A stretch of DNA of 64,000 bases, from assembly GCA_021203365.1 (NCBI GenBank), contig JAJQBI010000030.1, positions 1 to 64,000 of the forward strand, read 5' to 3'. The position numbers and the translations under genes were made by a program. This document shows, piece after piece, positions 54,412 to 63,709 of this stretch. Origin of the DNA: Clostridiales bacterium. GTDB lineage: Bacteria; Bacillota; Clostridia; Lachnospirales; Lachnospiraceae. The stretch's first letter is position 1; each line of letters starts with the position of its first letter. The notes under the pieces were generated by a model, which saw only the letters and a program-made list of their open reading frames with translations, had not been told where the DNA came from and did not search any database.

Positions 54412-55641
54412 TCAGGGTATGGCTCTGGCTGCCGCCGCCGCGGTGGACCAGGCGATCTGAAGATTGTATCCCCCGGTCAGAGCGTCCAGATCCAGAACCT
54501 CTCCGATAAAATACAGGCCCTTCACCCGCCTGGATTCCATGGTTCCCGGCACAACGTCCTTCACGGAAACGCCTCCCCGGGTAATCACGGCCTCCTTAAA
54601 CTCTCCCATGCCCGTGGCCGTAAATGGGAAAGCCTTCACCAGCTCTCCGAAGGCCTTTCTCTCCTCCCGGGTGATCTCGTTCACTCTTTTCTCCGGGGAA
54701 ATTCCCCCAAGCTCCAGCATAACCGGGCGCAGAGAGGATGGAAAAATCACACCGATCACGTTTTTAAACTGCCGGTTTGGATTGCCGGAAAACTCACGCA
54801 GGATCCGGGTATCCAGCTGGTCTGCGGAAAGAGCCGGTTTCAGGTCAAGATAGGCCTGAAGCTCTTCTTTCTTAAGATAAGGACCGATCCGGGCGCTGGC
54901 TGACAAAATCAGCGGACCGGTAACGCCAAAGTGGGTAAACATCATCTCCCCAAAATCCTGATACACGGTTTTCTTTCCCGCCTTCAGGTTCAGCTCTACA
55001 TTTTTCAGGGAAAGGCCCGCCAGACGATGAGTGTACTCCTCTCCGGTCATCAGTGGAACCAGAGAGGGCGACTGCTCTGTCACCTGGTGGCCGGTAGCCC
55101 CTGCAAAACGATATCCGTCCCCGGTGGATCCGGTGGATGGATAGGAAAGTCCCCCGGTGGCCACAATCACCGCGTCCGCGGGAAGAATTTCCCCGTCTCC
55201 GGTCCTTACTCCCACCGCTTTTCCGTCTTCTGTCAGAATTTCTTCCACACGGGTCTGAAGACGGATCCGGCCTCCCGCCCTTTCCAGCTCCCGCTCCAGA
55301 GCGCGTATGATATCCGAGGCGTGGTCAGACACGGGAAAGACCCGACCTCCCCTCTCTGTTTTCAGCGGAACTCCCGCCTGCTCAAAGAAATCCATTACGT
55401 CCCGGCTGCCATAGGAATAAAAAGCGCTGTAGAGAAATCTCGGATTACTCATTACCGCCGCGAGAAGCTCCCGGGTATCCCTGTCATTTGTAACATTGCA
55501 TCGGCCTTTTCCTGTAATATACAGTTTCTTTCCGGCCTTCTCATTTTTTTCCAGAATCTGCACATCATGTCCCGCACGGGCGGCATAGACGCCGCAAAGC
55601 ATCCCCGCGGCACCCGCGCCGACGATCCGCACTCTGCTCAT
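54412..55641 (-). CDS. HI0933-family NAD(P)/FAD-dependent oxidoreductase
   Basis: A 409-residue flavoprotein. FAD-binding GAGAAGMLCGVYAARAGHDV at the N-terminus, then EKNEKAGKKLYITGKGRCNVTN, ATGGLSYPSTGSTGDGYRFA, and the C-terminal block GLYFIGEVLDLDALTGGYNLQ. The family (also called BaiN/RdsA or aminoacetone-oxidase-like) is often found ahead of cmk-ispH in Clostridia. The BaiN name comes from a bile-acid hypothesis and should not be read as function here. 30 bases before cmk. Confidence 0.93.
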   Translation of the reverse strand: MSRVRIVGAGAAGMLCGVYAARAGHDVQILEKNEKAGKKLYITGKGRCNVTNDRDTRELLAAVMSNPRFLYSAFYSYGSRDVMDFFEQAGVPLKTERGGRVFPVSDHASDIIRALERELERAGGRIRLQTRVEEILTEDGKAVGVRTGDGEILPADAVIVATGGLSYPSTGSTGDGYRFAGATGHQVTEQSPSLVPLMTGEEYTHRLAGLSLKNVELNLKAGKKTVYQDFGEMMFTHFGVTGPLILSASARIGPYLKKEELQAYLDLKPALSADQLDTRILREFSGNPNRQFKNVIGVIFPSSLRPVMLELGGISPEKRVNEITREERKAFGELVKAFPFTATGMGEFKEAVITRGGVSVKDVVPGTMESRRVKGLYFIGEVLDLDALTGGYNLQIAWSTAAAAARAIP

Positions 55642-55829
55642 AAAACTATCCTTCCTGTTGTCCTGGAATTTCAGGAAAAAATCCCAGGTCTGCCTTTTTT
55701 TCGTATGTCAGCGCAGAGGGAGCCTGACTGTGCAGACTCCCCCTGAAATTCGATCTTCCGTTTTCAAACAGCTACGGCCAGTCCATATCCTCGCCTGGAG
55801 AGCCACTTTCCCGGCATTCAAAGCCGTGT

Positions 55830-57242
55830 TCAGACCGGATAGGCTCCGTTGTCCGTATCCGCTGCAGTCTCATCCACCCGGGTCTTCTGTGCCTGACGAT
55901 ATTTGAAGAAATCGATGGCCACCTGGGGGAACAGAGCATAGGTCAGAACATCTTCATCCTGCTCCTTGTACTGGGCAATCTCACTTTCCAGCTTCTCCAG
56001 CTCATCGTCCAGCAGGTCCGCGGGCCGGCAGGTGATCGGCTCAGTATCCCCGATGCACTTTTTCTGCACCTCCGGATTGAAGGGTTTCACAGTGGCACCG
56101 TATTTGCCGCTGAGAACGTCCTTTGTCTCCTTTGTCACAACCTTATAGCGGTCGCCCATAACTACGTTGAACACAGCCTGGGTTCCCACGATCTGTGAGG
56201 ACGGGGTAACCAGCGGAGGCTCGCCCAGATCCTTGCGTACGCGGGGCACCTCCTCCAGCACATCGTAGAACTTATCCTCCGCGTGCTGTCCCTTCAGCTG
56301 GGAAGTCAGGTTGGAGAGCATGCCTCCCGGTACCTGATAGAGAAGGGTCTTGATATTCACGCCCATATTGGTGGGATTGAGAAGGCCGCTCTCCAGTGCC
56401 TCATCCCGGATGGGACGGAAGTAGTCGGCAATCTCCGCCAGAAGGTTCTGGTCAAACCCGGTGTCGTAAGGTGTTCCGCGGAAGGTTTCCACCATAACCT
56501 CGGTGGCCGGCTGGGAAGTACCCAGTGCAAAGGGCGACATGGCGGTATCGATCACATCCACGCCTGCCTCCACTGCCTTTAAGTAGGTCATGGAAGCCAC
56601 TCCGGAGGTGTAATGGGTGTGCAGCTGGATAGGAATCTTTACAGTTTCCTTCAGGGCGGTGATCAGCTCCGTGGCCTGATAGGGAAGAAGAAGTCCGGCC
56701 ATATCCTTGATACAGATGGAATCCGCGCCCATCTCCTCAATGCGCCTTGCCAGATCTGTCCAGTACTCCAGAGTATAGGCCTCGCCCAGGGTGTAGGACA
56801 TGGCCACCTGGGCATGTCCCTTTTCCTTATTTGCCGCGCGCACAGCGGTCTGAAGGTTCCGCAGGTCGTTCATACAGTCAAAAATACGGATGATATCAAT
56901 TCCATTGGCCAGAGATTTCTGTACGAAATATTCCACTACGTCGTCCGCGTAGGGGCGATATCCCAGAATGTTCTGTCCGCGAAAAAGCATCTGAAGCTTG
57001 GTGTGTTTGAAACCGTCGCGAAGCTTGCGCAGACGGTCCCAGGGATCCTCATGGAGGAACCGCAGGGAAGCGTCAAAGGTGGCGCCGCCCCAGCACTCTA
57101 CCGAATGGTACCCCACCTGGTCCAGTTTCTCTATGATCGGAAGCATCTGCTCCGTACTCATACGGGTGGCGATCAGAGACTGATGCGCGTCACGCAGAAT
57201 GGTTTCCGTTATTTTTACAGGTTTCTTTTTAACTTTCGCCAT
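55830..57242 (-). CDS. oadA: Oxaloacetate decarboxylase / pyruvate carboxyltransferase alpha subunit (no biotin domain)
   Basis: A 470-residue biotin-dependent carboxyltransferase barrel. Asp18 (ETILRDAHQS), the carbamylated Lys179 (CIKDMAG) and metal ligands His208 and His210 (QLHTHYTSG) are present; a PYC_OADA conserved domain follows (about 300-435). The usual C-terminal biotinyl domain is missing, and the separate BCCP in this operon provides it. Last gene of mmdA-oadG-bccp-oadB-oadA. Confidence 0.95.
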   Translation of the reverse strand: MAKVKKKPVKITETILRDAHQSLIATRMSTEQMLPIIEKLDQVGYHSVECWGGATFDASLRFLHEDPWDRLRKLRDGFKHTKLQMLFRGQNILGYRPYADDVVEYFVQKSLANGIDIIRIFDCMNDLRNLQTAVRAANKEKGHAQVAMSYTLGEAYTLEYWTDLARRIEEMGADSICIKDMAGLLLPYQATELITALKETVKIPIQLHTHYTSGVASMTYLKAVEAGVDVIDTAMSPFALGTSQPATEVMVETFRGTPYDTGFDQNLLAEIADYFRPIRDEALESGLLNPTNMGVNIKTLLYQVPGGMLSNLTSQLKGQHAEDKFYDVLEEVPRVRKDLGEPPLVTPSSQIVGTQAVFNVVMGDRYKVVTKETKDVLSGKYGATVKPFNPEVQKKCIGDTEPITCRPADLLDDELEKLESEIAQYKEQDEDVLTYALFPQVAIDFFKYRQAQKTRVDETAADTDNGAYPV

Positions 57243-57280
57243 ATTTGTTCTCCTTTATTCATTGAAAAGAGCGTTCACTC

Positions 57281-58429
57281 TTATACCCCGAAAATTGCCA
57301 TGAAGGTGCCGGCCGCCACGGCGGTTCCGATCACGCCGGCCACATTCGGTCCCATGGCGTGCATCAGCAGGAAGTTGGTGGGATCGGCCTCCGCACCCAC
57401 CTTCTGAGAGACACGAGCTGCCATGGGCACCGCCGACACACCGGCGGATCCAATCAGCGGATTGATCTTTCCATGGGTAAGCTTACATAGAAGCTTACCC
57501 AGCATACACCCTCCGAAAGTACCGAAGGCGAACGCCACAACTCCGAGAAAGACGATTTTTAAGGTATTCACGTTCAAAAAGGCTTCCGCGCTGGTGGAAG
57601 CACCTACAGAGGTACCCAGCAGGATAACTACAATGTACATCAGCGCGTTGGATGCGGTCTCCGTAAGCTGGTTCACCACGCCGCACTCGCGGAACAGGTT
57701 TCCAAGCATCAGCATACCCACCAGCGGAGCTGTCGTGGGAAGGATCAAGCAGACCACAATGGTGATCACAATGGGGAAAAGAATCTTCTCAAGTCTGGAG
57801 ACCGGCCGAAGCTGTTCCATCTTGATCTTCCGCTCCTCCTCTGTGGTGCAGAGCTTCATAATCGGCGGCTGAATAATGGGCACCAGAGACATATAGGTAT
57901 AGGCCGCCACCGCAATGGGACCCATCAGCTCCGTCTGTCCCAGCTTGCCCGCCAGGAAAATGGATGTGGGGCCGTCCGCGCCTCCGATGATGGAGATAGC
58001 TGCCGCAGCTTTTCCGTTAAACCCAAGCAGAATCGCCAGGAAATAGGCAAGATAAATACCCAGCTGAGCCGCTGCTCCCATAAGGAAGCTGATGGGGTTG
58101 GCGATCAGCGGGCCGAAGTCCGTCATGGCGCCTACCCCCATAAAAATCAGGGACGGCAGAATACTCCACTCATCCAGAACGTAAAAGTAATAAAGAAGTC
58201 CGCCCACTCCATTGGAGGTTTCCTCCGGGGACGCGATGATGGTGGGATATATGTTTACCAGAAGCATACCAAAGGCAATGGGAACCAGAAGCAGCGGCTC
58301 AAACCCATTGTGGATCGCCAGGTAAAGGAACACACAGGCCACCGCGATCATCAGGTAGTTGCCCCATGTAAGGTTGAAAAACGCGGTCTGATGGATCAGG
58401 TTGGACAAGGTTTCAGTAATGTAAGACAT
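57281..58429 (-). CDS. oadB: Na+-transporting carboxylate decarboxylase beta subunit
   Basis: A 382-residue, about ten-span membrane subunit that decarboxylates carboxybiotin and exports Na+. The catalytic/sodium site GGADGPTSIFLA (around 155-165) and the C-terminal SAGVSAVPMAARVSQKVG block are intact. It energises the membrane from oxaloacetate or methylmalonyl-CoA decarboxylation. Confidence 0.97.
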   Translation of the reverse strand: MSYITETLSNLIHQTAFFNLTWGNYLMIAVACVFLYLAIHNGFEPLLLVPIAFGMLLVNIYPTIIASPEETSNGVGGLLYYFYVLDEWSILPSLIFMGVGAMTDFGPLIANPISFLMGAAAQLGIYLAYFLAILLGFNGKAAAAISIIGGADGPTSIFLAGKLGQTELMGPIAVAAYTYMSLVPIIQPPIMKLCTTEEERKIKMEQLRPVSRLEKILFPIVITIVVCLILPTTAPLVGMLMLGNLFRECGVVNQLTETASNALMYIVVILLGTSVGASTSAEAFLNVNTLKIVFLGVVAFAFGTFGGCMLGKLLCKLTHGKINPLIGSAGVSAVPMAARVSQKVGAEADPTNFLLMHAMGPNVAGVIGTAVAAGTFMAIFGV

Positions 58430-58445
58430 TTGATTCCCTCCCGTC

Positions 58446-58850
58446 TCAGTTCATGGTTGCCAGGACATCTCCATTCTCTACAGCAGCGCCCTCGTTTACG
58501 TTGATGCTGGCAATGGTGCCGTCCTGAGGAGCCACTACGGGGATCTCCATCTTCATGGCTTCAAGAATGATTACGCTGTCTCCGGCCTTTACGGACTGAC
58601 CTACAGAAACCACGATCTTAAGCACCTTTCCGGGTACAGCTGCGCTTACTTTTACAGATCCGCCGCCTGCTGCGGGAGCCGGAGCGGCCGGTGCCGGTGC
58701 GGGCGCGGGTGCTGCAGGAGCTGCGGGTGCAGGCGCCGCAGCAGGTGCGGCCGGTGCCGGTGCGGCCGGTGCCGGTGCGGCTGCGCTTCCGCCCTCTTCT
58801 ACAGTAACTACATATGCGGTTCCATTTACGGTAATTGTATAAGTTTTCAT
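58446..58850 (-). CDS. Biotin carboxyl carrier protein of the sodium pump
   Basis: 134 residues: a short N-terminal segment (MKTYTITVNGTAYVVTVEEG), an Ala/Pro hinge (about 22-60), and a biotinyl domain. The biotin lysine is Lys98 in LEAMKMEIPV. The hinge DNA is internally repetitive (GGTGCGGCCGGTGCC-like units at 58680-58795), so its length may vary between strains. 16 bases before oadB. Confidence 0.96.
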   Translation of the reverse strand: MKTYTITVNGTAYVVTVEEGGSAAAPAPAAPAPAAPAAAPAPAAPAAPAPAPAPAAPAPAAGGGSVKVSAAVPGKVLKIVVSVGQSVKAGDSVIILEAMKMEIPVVAPQDGTIASINVNEGAAVENGDVLATMN

Positions 58851-58872
58851 CCTGTTATCCTCCTGATATTCA

Positions 58873-59646
58873 TTATCTTTTTTTTCGATTCACTTTACGG
58901 ATGGAGCGCACCACATAACCTTCTGTGGATGTCTTTCCCTCGGAAGCCGCAATAGCCGCCGTGATCACTGCAATCAGCTGGGTATCATCCTGAGGAGCAG
59001 AGGCAGGTGCGGGAGCCGGTACCGCCGCTGAAGCGGGAGCCGGTGCCGGTGTGGGCGCCGCAGCGCTCTGGGTTTCCGGGCCGGGTTTCTTCTTCTCAAA
59101 AAGTCCTGGAATATATTTGAAAAGAGAAATTACAAAAATCAGGAACACCAGCACAAGGAATACGGTTCCAAGGCCCATCAGTGTGTTCATGGCCGCTCTT
59201 TGCATGGTCACCCCAAAAGAATAATTCACATTGACAGTCACAGAGGTAGGCGTCTGCTCTTCCTCGTCATAGATATATACAAACTCCGCGTCCGCGTCGA
59301 CAAATTCCGCCGGCACAGTCACCGTATATTCACCGTCGTCATAGGCAACTTCCACCTCATCTGCGGAAATTGTTCCGGTAAACTCTCCCAGCTCATCCCG
59401 GGCCTGGGTCCAGGCCTCCATCAGCGCAACGGTAAAATCGTCCCCGTTTTCCGTATAGGAGGCAATGTCCTCGTCGCTCATGGAAACCACAACCTCTGTC
59501 AGGCCTTCAAAGGTTTCCACCAGGGCATCCCGCATGGAATCGTCGATCTCCTCCGCCAGAACCGCACAGGCACCGCCCATTGTCAGAGCCGCCGTACAGA
59601 AAATCGCGGTGCATACCGACACACTTTTCTTCATAAACTGTTTCAT
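58873..59646 (-). CDS. oadG: OadG-like gamma subunit with extracellular N-terminal domain
   Basis: 257 residues: signal peptide (about 1-32), an about 110-residue extracytoplasmic domain resembling DUF3887 (MRDALVETFEGLTEVVVSMSDEDI), one membrane span (about 155-180, GLGTVFLVLVFLIFVISLF), a Pro/Ala-rich linker and the conserved C-terminus DDTQLIAVITAAIAAS. The gamma subunit anchors the carboxyltransferase to OadB. The extra N-terminal domain is absent from the Klebsiella form. The start is the ATG at 59646 after AGGTGA; the GTG three codons earlier overlaps it. Confidence 0.88.
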   Translation of the reverse strand: MKQFMKKSVSVCTAIFCTAALTMGGACAVLAEEIDDSMRDALVETFEGLTEVVVSMSDEDIASYTENGDDFTVALMEAWTQARDELGEFTGTISADEVEVAYDDGEYTVTVPAEFVDADAEFVYIYDEEEQTPTSVTVNVNYSFGVTMQRAAMNTLMGLGTVFLVLVFLIFVISLFKYIPGLFEKKKPGPETQSAAAPTPAPAPASAAVPAPAPASAPQDDTQLIAVITAAIAASEGKTSTEGYVVRSIRKVNRKKR

Positions 59647-59660
59647 ATACGTCACCTCGC

Positions 59661-61097
59661 TTAAATTGTGCCATGTTTCCTGGACGGAAGCTCTTCCTTC
59701 TTTGCGTAAAGAAGCTCAAAGGCACCGATGACATACTTTCTCGTATCCGCGGGAGCGATTACCGTGTCCACATAACCTCTGGCCGCCGCAGAGGAAACAT
59801 TATTCTGAAGCTCCTGATACCGGGCCGCCTGCTCCTTAAGCACAGCCGCGTCCGAACCCGGGTTCAGAATCTTTGCCGCCAGAGAAGCGTCCATGGTTCC
59901 AATCTCCGCGCTCTCCCAGGCATAGACAAGGTCTGCACCGATAGACCGGCTGTTCATGGCGATATAGGCGGTGCCGTATGCCTTTCCGATGATGACATTT
60001 ACCTTTGGTACCGTGGCGGATGCAAAAGCGGCCGCAAGCTCTCCCACAGATTTCGCCATCATTTTCTCGCTGCACACAGTGGCCTTAAATCCGGTTACAT
60101 TGGTCAGAGTCAGTACAGGAATCTCAAAGGCATCGCAGAATTTCACGAAATCCGCGGCCTTTCTCGCGCCTCTGGCGGAAAGTGTGCCGTCAGAGACCTG
60201 CGTCTTATTTCCCTCGCTGTCATAGATCTCGCTGCGGTTGGCCACTGCGCCCACTGTCGCCCCATTCAGGCGAAGGAAGCCGGTGACCATATCCCTGGCG
60301 TAATCTGCCTTTGTCTCAAAGAAAGCACCGTTGTCCGCGATTCTTGAAAGAGCGATCCCGGTGTCTCCCGTACAGCCCGCAATATCCTCACAGACACGGT
60401 TCAGATCATCCGTACACTCTACATAGGAATCATTGTCCTCATAGTTGGAAGGAAGAAGGCTTACCAGCTGGCGGATTTTCCCCAGGATCTCTGCCTCGGT
60501 TCCGATCCCGTCGATGAGTCCGGTCTCCTCACTCTGAAACTTTGCCTCGGCCGTATCGCATTTCTCAATGTTGTTTCCGGCCAGGGCGTTGGGGGTATTT
60601 ACAAACATACGGCCCTTATCCGCCTCCACAAAGGTGAAATCGGTCAAAGCGGGAACGATTGCCATTCCGCCGCCGCAGTTTCCGAAAATACCGGTTATCT
60701 GGGGAATCACTCCGGATGCCTGAACCTGTTTCAGATAGATCCCGCCAAATGCCTCAAGGGCATCGGTGGCTTCCTGAAGACGCATTCCCCCGCAGTCTAC
60801 AAGGCCAATCACCGGCGCGCCGGTCTTCATGGCAAGGTCATAAATCTTCGAAATCTTCCCGGCATGCATCTCACCTACGGTACCTCCGAGAACAGAGGCA
60901 TCCTGGCTGTAGACATACACCAGAGACCCATCAATCACGCCATACCCGGTAATGACACCGTCCGACGGCGCTTTCTCCTCAGTCAGGTTGAAATCCGTGG
61001 ATCTGGCTGTCACAGCTTTCCCGATCTCAACAAAACTGTTGGCGTCAAGCAAGGACTGAATCCTTGCAGCCGCTAAGCTTTGTGTTCCTTTACTCAT
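59661..61097 (-). CDS. mmdA: Acyl-CoA carboxyltransferase subunit (methylmalonyl-CoA decarboxylase alpha-like)
   Basis: A 478-residue crotonase-fold carboxyltransferase related to MmdA/PccB/GcdA. Two acyl-CoA-carboxyltransferase halves are visible: oxyanion GNCGGGMAIVPALTDF (about 139-154) and IGKAYGTAYIAMNSRSIGADLVYAW (about 370-395). First gene of the operon that also encodes OadA, so one BCCP and one Na+ pump may serve two carboxyltransferases. The substrate (methylmalonyl-CoA, malonyl-CoA or other) is not certain. Confidence 0.88.
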   Translation of the reverse strand: MSKGTQSLAAARIQSLLDANSFVEIGKAVTARSTDFNLTEEKAPSDGVITGYGVIDGSLVYVYSQDASVLGGTVGEMHAGKISKIYDLAMKTGAPVIGLVDCGGMRLQEATDALEAFGGIYLKQVQASGVIPQITGIFGNCGGGMAIVPALTDFTFVEADKGRMFVNTPNALAGNNIEKCDTAEAKFQSEETGLIDGIGTEAEILGKIRQLVSLLPSNYEDNDSYVECTDDLNRVCEDIAGCTGDTGIALSRIADNGAFFETKADYARDMVTGFLRLNGATVGAVANRSEIYDSEGNKTQVSDGTLSARGARKAADFVKFCDAFEIPVLTLTNVTGFKATVCSEKMMAKSVGELAAAFASATVPKVNVIIGKAYGTAYIAMNSRSIGADLVYAWESAEIGTMDASLAAKILNPGSDAAVLKEQAARYQELQNNVSSAAARGYVDTVIAPADTRKYVIGAFELLYAKKEELPSRKHGTI

Positions 61098-61267
61098 TCT
61101 AATTTGCCCTCCGTTTTATAAATAATTTAAAAGCATAAACGAAAATTCAGCCGATTATAATTTTACTCGCTTCCGCTGAGGATTTCAACACTTTTCGTTT
61201 TTTTTGCCAAAAATTTAACCTTTCCCTGTCATGCAGTTTTTTCATGTCTGCCCGTGTCCGGTGTTTC

Positions 61268-61371
61268 GATTCACAGCCGCTTTCCCTCCCATGAGCAATC
61301 CCGCCCTATGGTCTACCACCGCCATCATTTGTCATTAAAAGCCGTTTTCCCTCCCATGCGCAATCCCGCCC
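61268..61371. repeat. Two tandem family B repeat units
   Basis: Unit 1 (61268-61306) reads ATTCACAGCCGCTTTCCCTC then CCATGAGCAATCCCGCCC; unit 2 (61335-61371) reads AAAAGCCGTTTTCCCTC then CCATGCGCAATCCCGCCC. Unit 1 closely matches the right arm of the 194-bp element at 16473-16666 on the opposite strand. Confidence 0.75.
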
Positions 61372-61375
61372 GGTA

Positions 61376-61427
61376 CAAAAAGCTTCCCTCCGGGGCGGCC
61401 TGATACAGTCCTTCCCGGAAGGAAGCT
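61376..61427 (-). terminator. Terminator after dacF
   Basis: A long stem AGCTTCC..CCGGG/CCCGGAGGGAAGCT ending in TTTTT on the minus strand. Confidence 0.75.
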
Positions 61428-61437
61428 CCTGAAAAAC

Positions 61438-62706
61438 TCAGTCGTGAAAAAAGCGGTGAAATACCTGATCCGTATACCAGGCCCAGGTGCGCCTGGGTAC
61501 AGCCGTGCCGGCGCGTACCGGATAGGTGCCAAGTGTCTCCTCCCCCAGATACCAGGAAACCGTGCCCAGAGTCTGCCCTTTGGACACCGGCGCATCCACG
61601 GCCTCCGGAACGGTTTCCGCAAAGGTAACGGTCTCCCCGGCTCCAAGAAGAAGTGCGCGCTCACTTTCTTCCTCCGGGATCCGGCATTCTCCCTCAAGAA
61701 AAACATCCGCCCCGAAATTCCCCTCCGAAGCACCGTCATTTACCCGAACCAAAAAGGACGGCGCTTCCAGGGAAATCGTTTCATAACTGTAATTCTCATC
61801 CCCGTAATTGAGAAGCGTCATGGCATCGCTCCATTTCCAGGTTTTATGGCTGGGCCACCCACAGCCCAGAAGGGCGATTACAAAGGTTTTTTCCTCCCTG
61901 CGCACGGCGCACACATAGCAGTAGCCGGCGTTGCCTGTATATCCGGTTTTTCCTGAGAGGACACCTTCCGTCATGTTCAGCAGGGCATTGGCGTTCTGTA
62001 CGGAAAACTGTCTTTTTTTACTCAGATCCGTAAAGGAGAAGGAAGCGGTCTGCGTAATGCGCAGAAAGGTCTCGTTCTGAATCGCATACCGCATGATCCG
62101 CGCCAGATCCCGGGCTGTGGTGTGGTGTTCCCCGCCCTCATCCTCCCCGTCCAGCCCGTTGGGCGTCACGAAATGGGTGTCCTCGCACCCCAGATCCCGA
62201 GCCTTTTCATTCATCATGCGGGCGAAGCCCTCCTCCGAGCCTCCGATATGTTCTGCCACCGCCATGGCGGAGTCGTTGTGACTTCCCAGCATCATGGAAT
62301 AAAGCAGATCCTCCAGATAATACTGCTCCCCCTCCTGAAGTCCCAGCTTAACCTCCGGCTGGGCGGCCGCGTTGGCAGACACAATCACATAATCGTCCCC
62401 GGGGGCGTTTTCCAGAGCCAGTATGCAGGTCAGAACCTTGGTGGTGCTGGCATTTGCCCGGGCCGTTTCCCCTTCCTTCTCATAAAGCACCCGGCCGGAA
62501 TCTCCGTCCATCAGCACCGCGGAAAGCGCATACAGATTTCCCGGAGATTTATCCCCGTCTGAATCATCCGCCGTTTCCTCTGCCGCGAAGGGAATGGAAG
62601 CATCTATAACATTTACACTGGCAAAAACGGCCGGGATGGCTCCACAGCCGTTCACGATCATAAAAAAGCCAAGAAGCAGAGCCTGGGCGGCACCTCTGAA
62701 TTTCAT
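61438..62706 (-). CDS. dacF: D-alanyl-D-alanine carboxypeptidase (DacF/PBP5 type)
   Basis: A 422-residue exported serine peptidase trimming peptidoglycan stem peptides. Signal peptide about 1-30; catalytic Ser87-x-x-Lys90 (NASTTKVLTC), Ser142-His-Asn (GSHNDSAMAV), and KTG in SGKTGYTGNAG (about 245). A C-terminal PBP5-associated domain and a possible amphipathic end (WAWYTDQVFHRFFHD) follow. In Firmicutes dacF commonly follows scpA-scpB, as here. Confidence 0.95.
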   Translation of the reverse strand: MKFRGAAQALLLGFFMIVNGCGAIPAVFASVNVIDASIPFAAEETADDSDGDKSPGNLYALSAVLMDGDSGRVLYEKEGETARANASTTKVLTCILALENAPGDDYVIVSANAAAQPEVKLGLQEGEQYYLEDLLYSMMLGSHNDSAMAVAEHIGGSEEGFARMMNEKARDLGCEDTHFVTPNGLDGEDEGGEHHTTARDLARIMRYAIQNETFLRITQTASFSFTDLSKKRQFSVQNANALLNMTEGVLSGKTGYTGNAGYCYVCAVRREEKTFVIALLGCGWPSHKTWKWSDAMTLLNYGDENYSYETISLEAPSFLVRVNDGASEGNFGADVFLEGECRIPEEESERALLLGAGETVTFAETVPEAVDAPVSKGQTLGTVSWYLGEETLGTYPVRAGTAVPRRTWAWYTDQVFHRFFHD

Positions 62707-62734
62707 ATTCCACCTCGCATATCTGACAGAATTC

Positions 62735-62790
62735 GGGACCCAATCTCATGAATACCGATGCAAGCATCTGCATTCATGACCTTTGGTCCC
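62735..62790. repeat. Palindromic element family C, copy 2
   Basis: A 56-base imperfect palindrome: outer GGGACC/GGTCCC, inner TCATGAATACCGATGC/GCATCTGCATTCATGA. It lies upstream of dacF and shares its plan with the element at 18538-18592 upstream of leuC. Confidence 0.7.
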
Positions 62791-62888
62791 TTGTATCATC
62801 CTATGCGTTCCTTTGTGAAATATGAACAGATTTCATGCTGCGGGAAAAAGCCGGTGTCCGGGACCGGCCGGCTACAGGCCGCCGCGTC

Positions 62889-63682
62889 TTACCCGTTATA
62901 GGTCAGATTCCAGCGTCCGGACAGGTGTCCCTCCTCCAGACCCAGTACATAAAGCTCCATCAGCATTCCGGGAGCCCGTTCCCCTGCCTCCCCCATCAGC
63001 TTTTCCAGCTTTCGCACCTGAATGGTACAGCCCACCAAAGGGCAGGGCGTCATAAAACGTTCTCGTGTGAAACGGGTTCTTTCCTTTCCGAACAGGGAAA
63101 GCACACGGTCCACTCCGCGCTGACGCCGTCCCCCGTCGTCACACACAAGAAGGTCTGTAATCCGCCTCATCATTTTCAGAGAGGTAAGAATATCCTGAAC
63201 CGAAAGCTCCGGAAACACATTCTGAATCACCCGGGCGTTCTCCCGGCTCGCCACAATCCCCACTGCCGGGCGGTACTGAAGAGGATCCTTTCCGTCCTTC
63301 TGCATCAGCTGCCGGTCCAGTTCATTTTCAAGGGCGGCATGTCCGATGGCTCCGGTCTCGTCCATCTGATTTACATAAGGATGACAGGCACAATCCAGGA
63401 TATAATGACAGCCAAACCCCAGAAGATATACGGCCAGAGAGGGATCCCCCCTATCGCGGACCTTTTCCATTCCCTTTTCAAAAAACTCCGTGCTTTTGTC
63501 CAGTGCAGCTTTTCTCCGTAAGCGGTCACCCTTCTGGATGGAAGATTATAAAAAAAAATGTCCGGTCCGTGAAGTCCGATCCGGTAAAGCTGACCGTAGC
63601 ACCGGATCAGAGTTCGCATTTCCTCCGGCAGTTCTCTGTATACATTCCGCCCGAATAAATCATGGGCAAAGGTTGTTGGCAT
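62889..63682 (-). pseudogene. Zinc-dependent phospholipase C-family protein, frameshifted
   Basis: Two overlapping frames together make one zinc-dependent phospholipase C/S1-P1-like protein of about 264 residues. The N-terminal part is 63682 to about 63485 (MPTTFAHDLFGRNVYRELP, IGLHGPDIFFYN). The rest continues in the -1 frame from about 63484 to 62889 (GCHYILDCACHPYVNQMDETGAIGHAALENELD). The zinc ligands (His7, the HGPD region, HYILD, HAALENELD) are preserved across both. The break is at a six-T run (63485-63480). One missing T would explain it; so would ribosomal frameshifting at T TTT TTG. GGGAGGACG lies before the ATG. Confidence 0.8.
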
Positions 63683-63709
63683 ATCTTTCGTCCTCCCTGT
63701 GCAGCATTT

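Larger units (their letters stand above)
61098..61437. other. Non-coding gap between dacF and the sodium-pump operon
   Basis: 340 bases with no gene. It contains the family B repeat copies (61268-61371), the dacF terminator, and a -10-like TATAAT on the minus strand (61159-61154) that may belong to the mmdA promoter; I do not see a matching -35 box. Confidence 0.6.
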
